DNA from: Neonectria sp. B-13
Taxonomy: Eukaryota; Ascomycota; Sordariomycetes; Hypocreales; Nectriaceae
DNA length: 64,000 nucleotides
Assembly: GCA_002682825.1 (NCBI GenBank)
Contig: NOKP01000070.1
Location: 1-64,000, forward strand
Reading direction: 5' to 3'
Part shown: in pieces, positions 1-10,492 of the stretch
Layout: every line of letters starts with the position of its first letter
Numbering within the stretch: the first letter of the stretch is position 1
The notes under the pieces: generated by a model
Database searches by the model: none
Seen by the model: only the letters and a program-made list of their open reading frames with translations
Told to the model about the DNA's origin: nothing
Program-made: the position numbers and the translations under genes

Positions 1-680
1 AGCTTCTTCAATATCTCAGCCTTGGCTGCAGAAGACGTCGTGGCAATGACTCGAGCCCCTGCCGCCTTCGCAAACTGCAGGCCAGAGATGCTCACACCGC
101 CCGTACCCTGCGTCAAGACCCAGTCGCCGGGAAGGACTGCTTTGAGCCCGTAGAGAGCATTCCACGCCGTAAGGGCGCTGCAAGATAGTGTCCCGGCCTC
201 CAGATAGCTGAGGTTCTTTGGCATGTCTACCAGTCCATTCTCGTTGAAAATGCCGTACTGTCGCAGAGTGCCATCAATGACACCACCTACCCCTGTCCCC
301 AAGACCTTTGGGGTCAACGGTCCACCGTAGTGTGCTTGGTTGAACAGTGTCACAACCTTGGAGCCTTTCTCAAAGCGGGTGACTTTAGAACCAACTGCCA
401 CAACTTCTCCAGCTCCGTCGGAGCCTGGGATGACATTTGGCGTCGTTGGGAAAGGGTAGTAGCCCTGCGAGGGTTAGTAGGTGACAGTGGAGGATGTACA
501 GGAAGGCATAGTTACCAGGGCAATCATGATGTCGCGGTAGTTGAGAGACGCCGCATGGAATTTGACCAACACGTCGTTGTCGGAGAGTTTAGGAAGAACG
601 CGCTCCTTGTCAAACTTGAGACACTCGAAGCTGCCCTTGCCCTCAACCGTCCAGGCTTTCGTGGTTCTTGGTGTAGACAT
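1..680 (-). CDS. MDR-superfamily oxidoreductase (zinc-type alcohol dehydrogenase-like), 3' end beyond window
   Basis: NAD(P)-dependent medium-chain dehydrogenase/reductase, probably acting on alcohols, quinones or enones. The start at 680 gives MSTPRTTKAW. Exon 1 (516-680) is 55 codons. A 51-bp intron (465-515) has donor GTAACT, a TACTAAC branch point and acceptor CAG. Exon 2 runs from 464 off the window edge. The joined reading has the GroES-like N-terminal barrel (LNYRDIMIALG), the glycine turn GSDGAGEVVAVG, and the Rossmann segment GTGGVSISGLQFAKAAGARV. The zinc-ligand His/Cys pair of true alcohol dehydrogenases is not seen in this part, so a zinc-free quinone-reductase-like member is more likely. 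About 209 residues are visible of a usual 340-350. A TATAAAGG box lies about 115 bp upstream. The gene looks intact. Confidence 0.85.
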
Positions 681-1289
681 GATGGTTAATGCAAATTGGT
701 GTTGAAATTGGAATCTTTATGAGAATAAAGTGAAGAGGCTTGACCCAGTTGATGCTTAAGGGGACAGTTGATACTTGGTCGGACAACTTGAACCTTTATA
801 AAAGATGACAATCTTTCTCCGACTTTCCTTTGACTATCAACGGGTTTGTCACACACCTTCATTCTGCTGCTAATCAATTTGCAAGTGGATGAACGAATTG
901 CCTCATGCAGGCATTTGACTTTACTCGCGCATCGAGTTCCTTGCCGCTTCCTCGGGGTCAGTGTACCTGAGTCATACACTCTGCAACATGATGCTCAGCG
1001 TAAAGAGGCTTAGGACAGCTGCGATCAGAGAGCATTACTGTCATCTATAGCTTGTGGATCCCTGACCGTATTAATACGGCCAACTACGCTAGGCGGCGCC
1101 CCTGGCTCGGGCTGCTGCTGGTGGGGATTGCGGGAGCAGCGGCCCCGGCGTTTGCGGACATGGTTACCCGGAGTACCGGGAGAATCGGTACTTGGAAAAA
1201 TAAGTGACCGTAGTATACGAGAACTGGCGCTAACACGACGTAACTAGGATATTCTCATGCATCCATCCTCTATTAGACCTCTTGATACC
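681..1289. promoter_or_regulatory. intergenic region, promoter of the MDR gene
   Basis: No convincing gene. On the minus strand a TATAAAGG box at 793-800 lies about 115 bp upstream of the MDR start at 680, a plausible core promoter. Short open frames here have no recognisable motif. The right part (about 1020-1290) is the 3' flank of the Zn2Cys6 gene. Confidence 0.4.
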
Positions 1290-2481
1290 TTACGCCGCTG
1301 CGAGTGGGCGCGGTAGGCCCCTTGGTGCTAAGGTTTCCGACCCAAAGATAAGATCACTCGGCCACTTCAGAGCATCTTCCCACTCATCTCCAAGGACCCC
1401 CATGATATATCCCAGCAACCCGCCCGGCCAGTCTCTCAGGCACCAGTGCTCCTTATAGAAGCTCATTAAGACGGTAAAGTGAGCTAGAATGATGAGCGCT
1501 ACGGGATGTCGCGCCGAGCACAAGTCTAGAAAGGTCTGGTATACCTCGAGTCCCCAGCCCCAAATTATCTTGCCCGGTTCGGGGTCTCCGAGGTTGTCTG
1601 AAAGCGTTGCAATGCGGCGGAACAGTACTTTGACGGCATGGAGGCATGCTGCCTTCTGTTCCCCTGCACACCGATACTCTATACATCCCCGAAGAGATGC
1701 AAGCTGTGGATATCTTATTTCGAGATCCTGCCGAGCGTCTTGGTGATTGGCGCCGAATTTAGTCAGAAGCCACGATTCTGAGATGACTAGAGGGGGGAAG
1801 TTCTGCTGCACGAACACCAAGGTAGACCTGCTAAAGTGGAGTGCCTTTAATAGCTCCTCGATAGGGTCGAACCGTGCCAGAGAGCGGACGCGAGCGGGGC
1901 GAAAGACAGGTTCCGCTACCGTATACATTGAGGTGAAAGCGGAGAACCCCAGCAGGGCTCGATGCTGCGTTTTATCAAGGGACTCGAAATGCGGCCTGGC
2001 TCGGGTGATTGCGGTCTGCTGGTGTGCAACGGCTCTAGCGTACCACTTAGACTGGGACTGATCTTCACTGTAGAGCTGGAGGGCCGTAAGGCCTAGGATG
2101 CTATTCAGCAAGTAATGGTGAGAGAAGCCCAAGCGGACAAGGTCGTATTGCAGGTGCTTCGTGGTCTCCGACATGTCGCCTGTGACGGGATACCGGTGCC
2201 AGTGCTCCAGAAGCTCGAGATCAGCTAGGCTGTCCTCGTTGAGTAGCGTCATAGTCAGGGTAGGGGACGAGAAGCTGCACGAGATGTTGGCGCGCTCGCA
2301 TTGAAGGCATTGCGGATGGACCTCGTTGCACTATAGGGTTTAGCTGTGGGCTTCGCTTCGGCATGACGAGTAGCAGGGACAGCAAAGGGGCTCACCGTAC
2401 CTTAGCGTGCCGCTCCTTGCATTGAACACAGCCTTCCCGAGACTTTCTGTGCACTTTACGCCTTCTGATCATATTTGTCAT
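1290..2481 (-). CDS. Zn2Cys6 fungal transcription factor (Upc2-like organisation), 373 aa
   Basis: Sequence-specific nuclear regulator. Exon 1 (2401-2481, 27 codons) and exon 2 (1290-2330) are joined across a 70-bp intron (2331-2400; donor GTACGG, GCTAAAC branch, acceptor TAG). The splice falls inside the zinc cluster and joins GCVQCKERHAK to CNEVHPQCLQCERANISC. This restores the full C-x2-C-x6-C-x6-C-x2-C-x6-C spacing at residues about 18-45. The remainder (HHYLLNSILGLTALQLYSED and following) has the helical pattern of short sterol-uptake-control-type regulators. An in-frame Met at codon 4 is an alternative start. An upstream ATG is out of frame and soon stops. No lesions are seen. The targets are unknown; its position between two MDR oxidoreductases makes local regulation possible. 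Confidence 0.85.
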
Positions 2482-3247
2482 GGGCCGTCGTGTCGTGTCA
2501 TGGAGAGATACGTTGAGGGTCGCACGAGGCGCCGTATAGATACGGTGATAGAGTGCCAAGGCCCGGTTGATATATGATTAGTTTCAAGCTAGCAAATTGG
2601 GCGGCCAGACTTCCTTGGTCGCTTACTAAAGCGGGGGCAAGACGAGTCTGATCTGACGATTTTTGAACGCTTACCAATCAAAGGGGCGGTGCCGAGACGC
2701 ATGAGGCCAGAGATGACTTTGACTTACTGCCTTTCCTCATTCCAAGTCTTGATGTATCGGAAACTTGGCAAGCTGGGTCTATGGACGGATGGATCTGGGG
2801 AGCAACAGCTTCCCGCAACATCTGCGTGGATTCGGATTTTGCAATCCATGCCACTCCACGCACATCTAGAGTGGGTTTAGCATCACTTAGTTGAACTCTG
2901 CATGCTCACACCTTTAAATCCACCCCACCTCGGTCTCTAGTGGAGTGGGTTGCAACTCTGCTGCAGTGTGGATGTTGTGACTGGAATGGGAATTCATAAT
3001 GTGACGAATCTTGAAGGGAGCCTCCTGAGGTTTCCGCGACTTTAGTAAGCCGTCTAAGCACAGCGATGGCCGTTCTCAAGGCCTTTTGTGTCAATGGAAT
3101 GCAGACGTCTTAAAACCTCAAGCTTCCCATTCTTGGTACTAAGCTTCTACTGAACCGTCGGCAATGCCATCTCTATACCTCTACATATTAGCACTACTCC
3201 TTTGTGTTTATTCATCACTGCGTTCAGCTTCAGACTCGGAAACAGTC
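2482..3247. other. intergenic region, no gene seen
   Basis: Upstream regions of the Zn2Cys6 gene (leftward) and the MDR reductase (rightward). The open frames on both strands are short, have no protein-like pattern and overlap each other. No RNA gene was recognised. It presumably holds both promoters. Confidence 0.45.
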
Positions 3248-4364
3248 ATGTCTCAAAAGGCTCTTTTACTCGAGGAGTTGGGCAAGCCATTGGTCGTCGG
3301 GGACCGTCCAATCCCGCAGCCTGGCAAGAACCAGATGCTGGTCAAGGTTATTGTTGCCGGCTGTGAGTTTTGAAAACAGTTCCACCGCGAAGGATAAGAG
3401 GACCATAGCTAATTGGCGTTTAGTAAATCCTCATGACCAGAGAACCCGCGATGTTGGCCTCTTCGTCACGAGCATGCCATACGTCCTTGCGAGCGATCTG
3501 GTCGGACAAGTCGTGACTGTGGGAACCGGAGAGCATTCTGCCAAGTTCATCGTTGGTGAGCGTGTTTTTGGTCACACCTTTGCCGAGGGGGGCTTCCACA
3601 ATGACTTCAACGGAGCGCAGCAATATGCTCTTGTCGATGCGAGGTTTGTAGGCAGGGTGGCCGGCAGTGGGCTGAGCAACGACGAGGCATCTACAATCCC
3701 CGTCATTGTGTTGGCTGGCTTCATTGCCCTCTTCGCGAGCTCCGGCCATGGCTTGCCCCCTCCTTTCTCACCAGAAGCAAAGTCCTTCGAATATGCCAAC
3801 GTCACGCTTCTTGTCATTGGAGGCGGCTCCAACACCGGACGAGCCATAGTTGAGTTCGCCAAGTTGGCAGGAATAGGCCGAATCATCGCAGTCGCCGGCC
3901 ATCGCAATGAAGCAAACCTCAAGTCTGTCGGGGCTACCCACGTCATCGACCGACGAGCCCCCGATGCGCTAGACCAGATTCGTGCCATCACGGGGGATGA
4001 GTTAGTCTATGCGGTTGACACGGTCAATGCCGGCGTGGAACAAGAGCTCGGTGTCGCGGCGCTGTCAAACACGAAGAAGGGCACCTTGATCACTCTTCGT
4101 CGACCCGACGGAGACTTTGACGCTGCTCGGATAGGTTCCAAGTCTGCGGGCTATGAACGCCGCCTTGTGTTTGGCGTATCTCCGATGCACCCAGAAGTGA
4201 CGGTGGGGTTCTGGGAAGAGGTTCCTCGATGGTTCAAGGAGGGGAAACTTCGCCCCAGCAGTTTTGAGGTTATCAAGGGTTTAGACGCGGATGCTGTCAA
4301 CAAGGCGTTGGACCAATATCGAGATGGAAAGGGGGTGAAGATGAATATCCACCCTTGGGAATAA
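3248..4364 (+). CDS. MDR-superfamily reductase, trans-enoyl-reductase-like, 351 aa
   Basis: NAD(P)H-dependent reductase resembling stand-alone enoyl reductases and zinc-binding-dehydrogenase-like proteins of fungal secondary metabolism. Exon 1 (3248-3362, 115 nt) begins MSQKALLLEEL. A 61-bp intron (3363-3423) has donor GTGAGT and acceptor TTTAG. Exon 2 (3424-4364) restores VAGLNPHDQRTRDVGLF across the junction. Domains: N-terminal GroES-like barrel (about 1-130, with ASDLVGQVVTVG) and Rossmann fold (about 150-290) with VIGGGSNTGRAIVEFAKLAG. The length is normal for the family. I chose this start over the upstream ATG at 3164, whose extension is an unrelated hydrophobic segment not expected in this cytosolic family. 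No PKS or NRPS gene lies in the window, so a polyketide role cannot be claimed. Confidence 0.85.
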
Positions 4365-5285
4365 GCAGCGATATATAACGTACTGAGTCTCCTATGAGAA
4401 GCAGCTGTCCTTTTAAGAGGCGACGGTTGAGCAGTTCTATTTATGGGGGTTGAGATTGCACCCAAACACCGAGTGCTCTGACTCCATCCATGCCGGGTGA
4501 AGTCATCGTTGAGTTGACAGGGTTGGGTGGTAGGTTACGTGATGGTTGATCTAACGTTGAAGACAAGCTGGAGGGGCAAAGACACGGCGAAAGTCTTTCT
4601 ACAGCACACATCAAGGCGAACCCCATTCAGAGCGGGGAGCATTAAGAGTACCTTGTACACCGTGTCACAGTACTGGATGTTTGTGGTGTCGTTCGAGCCA
4701 ATGACAAATGCATTCACTCTCCCTTGTGAAAGATCCTCTGGGCCAAGCATGCTATTTGATCTAGATTAGATGGAAACCCGACAATACGGAAGTATAATGT
4801 TTAATTCCATCATGTCACCGGCTACTCGATCCAATTCAGCCTACATTTACTAGTTCGATCTGACCGGCCCTTGACCGATCACGCGCGTTTTCTCGGGCGG
4901 GGAAGAACGGGGAAACAATCACCTGGTAGTGGAGGTCTCGGCTAGTCAACAACCCAAGAGCTTGGCAGTGATCAAGCCCTGGAGAGAGCCATGGATTTCG
5001 GCACCCCACGGATTGATTGACAGCCTAGTATGGGTCGGTTCTTGGACGTCATAATTAATAATGATCAAACCCGACTGTTTGTTCGGCAGCTGACTCGGCT
5101 GGAAACGGGAGAGATGGAGTGATTGGACGTCCGTTTTAATCTCTCCCTGGACCAGACCAAACCCCCCCTACTTCCGATTTCAGCACGAAGAGCTCACATA
5201 TAAACTAGTACCTGTTCTTCCTTATTATATTCCCACATGTGACAGTTACTGACTTACTATCCTACGGATATACCACGCAGCCAAC
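4365..5285. promoter_or_regulatory. intergenic region; TATA box for the hydrolase locus
   Basis: No gene is supported. A TATAAA box at 5199-5204 lies about 82 bp upstream of the ATG at 5286 and is followed by a pyrimidine-rich stretch (about 5211-5235). This is a typical filamentous-fungal core promoter layout for the hydrolase locus that follows, now a pseudogene. Confidence 0.4.
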
Positions 5286-6360
5286 ATGCCTCGACACCCC
5301 AGCTCGATCGATAGCACGGATTTGTTCTATCGCTATTACGCCCCAGAAAATAGACCGCCTCCTTTCGATGCAAAGAACAGTCTCAGGTAGCGCGAGGGCT
5401 CACGCTCGTGTTACCCCACCAGTGGCCTCTCTGATTCCGCATGTGCGACTCAATCCTGCTGAGTCTTTGCGAGACCCACAGGTTCCGGGTCATCGCCCCT
5501 GACAGACGCGGCTTTGGGAAAAGCGAATGGCCCGGCAATGGCGTTGGAAATGGCATCGGCTACAAGGGGCTCAGGGATGACGTTACGGGCCTGCTGGAGA
5601 AACTCCAGCCAGACCCTTTTGTCTTTATCGCCACCAGCATGGGCACGAACGAGGCGCTTTTGGCGTACACTATAGCACTTACATCCAGGAAAGCTGTCGT
5701 GTAAGTAGGACGAAAGGTCAAGCTGTCGACGCAAGTAGACTGGCGAAGTGGCAGGGCATGATATGGATTAGCACTTGCCTCCCACATCCTGTCGCCTCTC
5801 CCAAAAGCCCGAACGCTTTGCCCCGCAGCGTCTGGGATGCGACGCTGATGTCATTGAGAAATTATAGACCCAACTTCATCGTCAATGGCTTCAATGGCCC
5901 CTTTGGAGTTGGGACATCCGGTTCACTCTCAGAGAGGGAATTGGCGTTTTTCGAAGGGATCTTTTTCGAGGCTGATCCAATTGCTGTCGAGCGATGCCTC
6001 CAGATCTATACGTCTGAGGATCTGTTAGAGGCGATACAGACTGTTGGGCAAACCTTTGACAAGCCTTTCCTTCTGATTCACGGCGGAAGTGACGGAGGGG
6101 TTCCTGTCGAAGCGAGAGCTGAGCTTGTCCAAAACCTGGTTGTTCAAGCAAAACTCCACGTATACGAAGGAGGGGGCACGGTGAGTTGATGGCGTCTCCA
6201 TGGCGAGGGGACAGGGTTAACTCTTTCTACAGTTCTGGTTCTTGGCTACGCAGACCGTCTGCGAAACGATATTCTTGACTTTGTTGGAAGTCTTAAAATA
6301 TACATGGTCAGAGGGTTAGAGCAAGGAATGAACAATAGGTCAATAGGAACAAGAGATTAA
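5286..6360 (+). pseudogene. alpha/beta-hydrolase pseudogene
   Basis: Relic of an alpha/beta-hydrolase of the haloperoxidase/esterase type. The pieces lie in different frames in the right order: an N-terminus (MPRHPSSIDSTDLFYRYY, from 5286), GLTLVLPHQWPL, RFRVIAPDRRGFGKSEW, a nucleophile elbow ATSMGTNEALLAY, PNFIVNGFNGPFGVG, an acid segment LLIHGGSDGGVPVEA, and a C-terminal helix LVLGYADRLRNDILDF. Two introns are still recognisable: 5701-5754 (GTAAGT...GGCAG) and 6181-6232 (GTGAGT...TACAG). Lesions: a frame change between 5380 and 5400, TGA at 5432-5434, a one-base shift near 5670, and another in the G-run near 6170 that displaces the expected catalytic His. Serine and Asp positions survive; HGWP-type oxyanion residues read HQWP. 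Sequencing error could explain one lesion but hardly all four. Confidence 0.75.
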
Positions 6361-6465
6361 AGGAATGAGCATCGATGAATGACTGCTGCCACTTTGTATG
6401 GCTAGTTGGCTACCTGTATTCGTGTTCACCCTGCCTGTGTCGCTGGATCACCCAGGATAGCCAAG

Positions 6466-7321
6466 TTACGGCCGCTTGATCAAAACAGCACCTGCCCAGA
6501 GAGATCCTGGGTTCAGACGCTCAGGATAAATCTTCAGCATGCGCTCATAAAGTCCTTCAATCGTACCGGCGTCGGAACTGATCTTGTCAACGTTCTCCAA
6601 GCACGTCTTTGTGTCGTGGATCGCTTCAAGCCCGAACCCCTTGCTCGGATCGTTATGCCCACCCACAACATGCTCAGGTCCAAGTGCGGCTATCTTGTCC
6701 AACGCAGCAATCCACTCGCTTCGCTTGGCGGCCGTTCCCAACTCGCCCAAGCGAGCTTGATGGTCGGAACCCAAAGAGTCGTCGTGTCATCCGTGTCTGT
6801 GTGGCCAGTCCTGACGACTTCCAGCTTCTCGCCTTCTAGTTCAAAATGGTCCCAAGAAGGAGGCTGGGCGATCTTGAGCGTCTAGGGAATCTGGTTAGGA
6901 AACAAATTTCCCTAGAAACCAGCCAGACGCTCTGGCGTAGTCTCGAGTTCCATTCTGGCCACGACTTCGGGGGTTGCGACCAGAACCGCGTCCAAGAACC
7001 GTTCTAGGATGAGTGCTCTGCCGAGGAAATGGTCGCCATGGGCATGAGTGACGTAGACATGTGTGATATTGTGCCCGCCTGCAACAACCCAGTCCAGAAG
7101 CTCATGTGAAGCGTCCGAGGTCAACTGCGCATCGATCAATACAGCGCTTTGGCTCCGTATATCAAGGTAGATGTGGTGGGAACCCACTTGAGGTTGTCGT
7201 GACCGACTAGCCCAGTTCGGGTGGCCGAAGCACGCTTGCTGAAAACGACTTTGTACTGCAGACTTATCTTGGGGTGGTGGTGATGATGATTTATTTGAAT
7301 GGTGGGATGGATGGCTAGCAA
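6466..7321 (-). pseudogene. metallo-beta-lactamase-fold hydrolase pseudogene
   Basis: Relic of an MBL-fold metal-dependent hydrolase. The order on the minus strand is: N-terminal strand VVFSKRASATRTGLVGHDN, a one-base shift near 7140, VLIDAQLTSDASHELLDW, the zinc motif THAHGDHF, then ELEGEKLEVVRTGHTDTDDT with the second metal His, and a C-terminal part EWIAALDKIAALGPEHVVGGH with another metal-site His. Lesions: TAG at 6912-6914 where Trp is expected, TAG at 6882-6884 where Gln fits, and a deletion with frame change near 6741-6765 that removes the usual VAGD segment before GTAAKRSEW. Both nonsense codons can be explained by one C-to-T or G-to-A change. The metal ligands that remain are otherwise well preserved, so the inactivation looks recent. 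Confidence 0.75.
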
Positions 7322-7419
7322 AGATCGTCAAAAGCACTATCGTTATTATAGCCACTGTTGCGCGTGGATTAACAAGGAAGGCGTCTGTATGTCTGCCAAG
7401 GGTTAATATGTTGGTATGT

Positions 7420-9863
7420 TCAATAATCCAGCCGGCTCAAGACAGGGTCAAGAAGGGATACGTCGTAGACATTGGGAGATGACCAAGCACTCAGGGGCCG
7501 GGTAGATAATTACTAAACACTGCTAAACGATGGTGTTATGACACTAGATGAATGGTGATCAGACTTGTTGAGATGTGGAAGAAAGACTTACCAATGGAGG
7601 TGCCGGCCGTCGACTTCAAGAACCCTTGGTCTCCCATTCAAAGGTGTTTCCGTTGGCGCTCACCACATCAAATCCAGGTGTTTAGAAATGTGGCAGTCCC
7701 TTTTCAGGATTCGAGCTGTGGCCATCCTTCTCTTCGTCGTTTGGCCCAGATGGTGTCACTGAACCAACAACAAGAAGCTCTGGTAGATGCAAAATTGCGT
7801 CGTGTTTTCCAAAGTTGGCTGGCCACCCGTCAATTACCGGTAGTGGGGAGTCACCAGACCCCGTGACAACCAAGACGCCCTTACCTATCAAGCTTTGGAG
7901 AATTGAATGGAACCGCAACTCCCACCCGAAGTAGTCATCTATAGGTTGACCGTTGATGAGCTCTCTATCACCAGTTCCGGGCCTTTTGCGATAGAATTCC
8001 TCGCGAGGATAGGACTGTGCTAGGAGCAACACAGGACTAAGTTTTCCGTCGGGGTCAGCTGTTAGCTAATCGTCTATCTCTCCGATAGTCTCAATGTAGT
8101 CTTCGGTTGAGAATCTACCACTAAAAGAATATTTGCGGGGGTGCCGTGCAAGGTGCGGCTTGATAGTTTTGGCTACGCTAAGTGTCTTTCCTGCTATAAC
8201 AGCCAGCAAGCTCGTTCCGTGTGTTTTCCTGGCCATTTTGTGATTGAGATCTGTTTGAGAATCGTCTTGGCGGATGACGCCATCAAAATCGGCAATCCTG
8301 ACAACCCAGTCAATGCGGTCAAGGCTCCAATGGTCGAACTCCTGCATACAATCATCAGCTTCTTCTTTCATTTGGCTTCTTGAAAAACGAGCTTGTGCTC
8401 ACGGGATGTTCAATTATAGCGCCTGTATCCATGATCCAGACATCAACGTCTTTTCCGGCACTATCGTCGAAATAGTAACGGCCCTTGATATCTAAGAAGG
8501 CTTTCCGGTCCACCGTGTTGGGCTAGGAAATAAAGCTCAATTGCGATTCAGCATCTTCTTGCTATATAAGCGAGGTAGTAGGGTCGAAGCATGGATTGAC
8601 ATCACTGCCACACTGCAACATAACCGAGCCAACCTAGAAAAAATTTAGTCTCTGTCCTTTCCAGACATGAAGCTTACACTTACACCCGCGTGCTTTCTGA
8701 TCTTATTAGCTTCATCTGGAGTTAGAGGCAGAGTCCAAAAGTTCAGTCATAGACTGTTTGTATTTGAAGCATAGAGATCAGCGGGATCTTCCATAAGCCC
8801 TGTGAGCGCTGCTTCTACCTCGTCAACCATGCTCGAGTTTCTGCCTTCCTTTGGATAGTCAACATAAGTAGCAGGTACCGCTGTTGCAGTCTGAGTTGAA
8901 GCCGTCGTTTCTGTTGCAGTCACATCCTTCACCTTGTAGCCATACAGTCCCACACGTTGATAGTACTTGTGTTAGAGTTGTAATGGGTTCGGTTGCAGTT
9001 ACAGAGATGCCAAAAGACGTGCTGGTTAGGCATATCTCTGCCGAGTTCGTCTCACACTCACCGTCGGGGCCAGATGACTTTGGCGGGAATGTAGGCATTC
9101 GATCAGGTCCGATGGTGCATGAAGGCCACGTTGGTAACGATCCCTTGACTTCAACTGTGATCCCAATCGCTGCAGGGAATGAGATTGGAGGGGGAGGTCC
9201 AGGTGATTGGGGTCCAGGTGGAAGAACAATAACCCAGGCGAAGAGATCAAATCCTCCCCAGTTCAGACAGAAGTTGAAGAACCACATGTTACACGAGATA
9301 ACACTGCTAGTTTCACCCGGTTTGGGCTCACTGACAGGCGTTGTTATGGGAATGATAGAACCACCCTCACTCGAAGTCGAAGTTGGAAGCACTGTGGTGT
9401 CGGTCCTGCTGGATACTGCCGGAGGGATAGTAGTCATCTGGCCATCGGGGATAGTGCTAGCCACTCCCGTTGAGGGGATAACCGTCTCGTCATTTTCAGA
9501 ATTGGTAGGGGGGTTCTCAGTGACCGCGGCACTAGACATAACCGCCGTAGTAAATGTTATAGCTTGCGTGGATGATACGAGGGAGTTGCTCAAAGAGATT
9601 ATCGTCGCGGATTGCCCAAGAGTGACAGTTGTTTCAACTCTAGTAGATGCAGTAAGATCCTCAGGCGCGGATGGTCGAGTCCTTTCCGAGAGTAGAAGGG
9701 TCCTGGATTGGCCACTCGTATTGCTTCTCCCCGTGTTGCTGGGAGGGATGTGAGAGGTTTCGTCAGTTGGACTCAAGGTATTGGACTGTGAGACAGTAGC
9801 AGCAATCCCATATGAGTTGGTAATGACTGTTTCTGATGAAAGTAATATGGTCCCAGTTGACAC
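7420..9863 (-). pseudogene. subtilisin-like serine protease (S8) pseudogene with Ser/Thr-rich N-terminal region
   Basis: Secreted subtilase relic read on the minus strand. First comes a Ser/Thr/Pro-rich segment (about 8859-9863) with Cys-containing blocks such as WPSCTIGPDRMPTFPP. An inhibitor-like propeptide follows (YVDYPKEGRNSSM, LNFWTLPLTPDEANKIRKHAG). A 50-bp intron (8634-8683; GTAAGT...CTAG) joins this to CGSDVNPCFDPTTSLI. Then come the Asp motif VWIMDTG, an intron at 8342-8402, the His motif KTHGTSLLAVIAGKT, and a Ser motif KSTAGTS near 7600. The C-terminus WSSPNVYDVSLLDPVLSRLD stops at 7420-7422. Lesions: a frameshift near 8950, stops at 8747, 8562, 8523, 8066 and 7682, and further shifts near 7605 and 7500. 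The catalytic triad motifs are visible but cannot be made in one protein. The true start may be a lost exon upstream. Confidence 0.75.
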
Positions 9864-10492
9864 GATAGGCGTGGAGGCTTGCCTAGTTTCCCTCTTACTA
9901 TACCTCTCTACTTCCGACTTTGGAACATTAAGGATTTAATGCTAAGACAGATGTCTTCGTCCAACTAGCTAATTCCCTTCAGCGAGCGAAAATAATTCCT
10001 AATCGCGGGGCAAAGACTTACAATAACCAACAAGTGCGACAAGATTATCAAGTTAGGTAAGATTACCCAGAAGGCAATTATACGGTTCGACTTATTGGCA
10101 ACTGTTGGAAAGATGACTGTGTGGGGTCTGGCTTTAGTGACAAAGTGTAGTCCTACGCCGCTTGATCTCGCACCCTTTTAGATTAACGCTTGTTCAAGTC
10201 GACACCTCCGGACATGTCCAAGACGTGGCGGATAACTCATCACATGGAGAAGAATGGCCGTTTAAAAGTGTAGGAGCATTCGAACTACTCAAGGACGTCA
10301 AGACAGCAGTAACGTTAGTGACTCAGATTTGGATTCTGAAACTCGGAAAATATGAGAAGAACGGTTCTAGAGTAAAGTGAAGAGCGTGTTGAGAACTGTA
10401 CGAAGTCTTTATTAAAGAGAGTCGTGAAGAGTATGGCAAGAGTTAGGATGTATAGATTGATAATACTATACTAGGTAGTCCAGAAGTAACCC
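9864..10492. other. intergenic; possible lost first exon of the subtilase
   Basis: No intact gene. On the minus strand, 10,022-10,078 encodes a strongly hydrophobic stretch (IAFWVILPNLIILSHLLVI) directly followed by a GTAAGT donor at 10,016-10,021. This is the layout expected for a signal-peptide exon of the subtilase pseudogene, but no in-frame ATG precedes it. The remainder (10,080-10,492) is the 3' flank of the NmrA-like gene and shows nothing recognisable. Confidence 0.25.

Noticed and set aside
3164..3247. Upstream start giving the MDR reductase a hydrophobic leader
   Set aside because: The added 28 residues are out of character for this cytosolic family, and the internal MSQKALLLEEL start matches the usual N-terminus.
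8667..8758. Plus-strand 30-codon frame with a convincing signal peptide (MKLTLTPACFLILLASSGVRG), preceded by a TATA-like box and a CT-rich leader
   Set aside because: It lies antisense to the subtilase propeptide and its 50-bp intron (8634-8683), which reads coherently on the other strand. The frame stops after 30 codons with no continuation.
8884..9753. 289-codon plus-strand open frame
   Set aside because: It is the complement of the Ser/Thr-rich part of the subtilase relic; the repetitive codon use keeps the opposite strand open. No motif.
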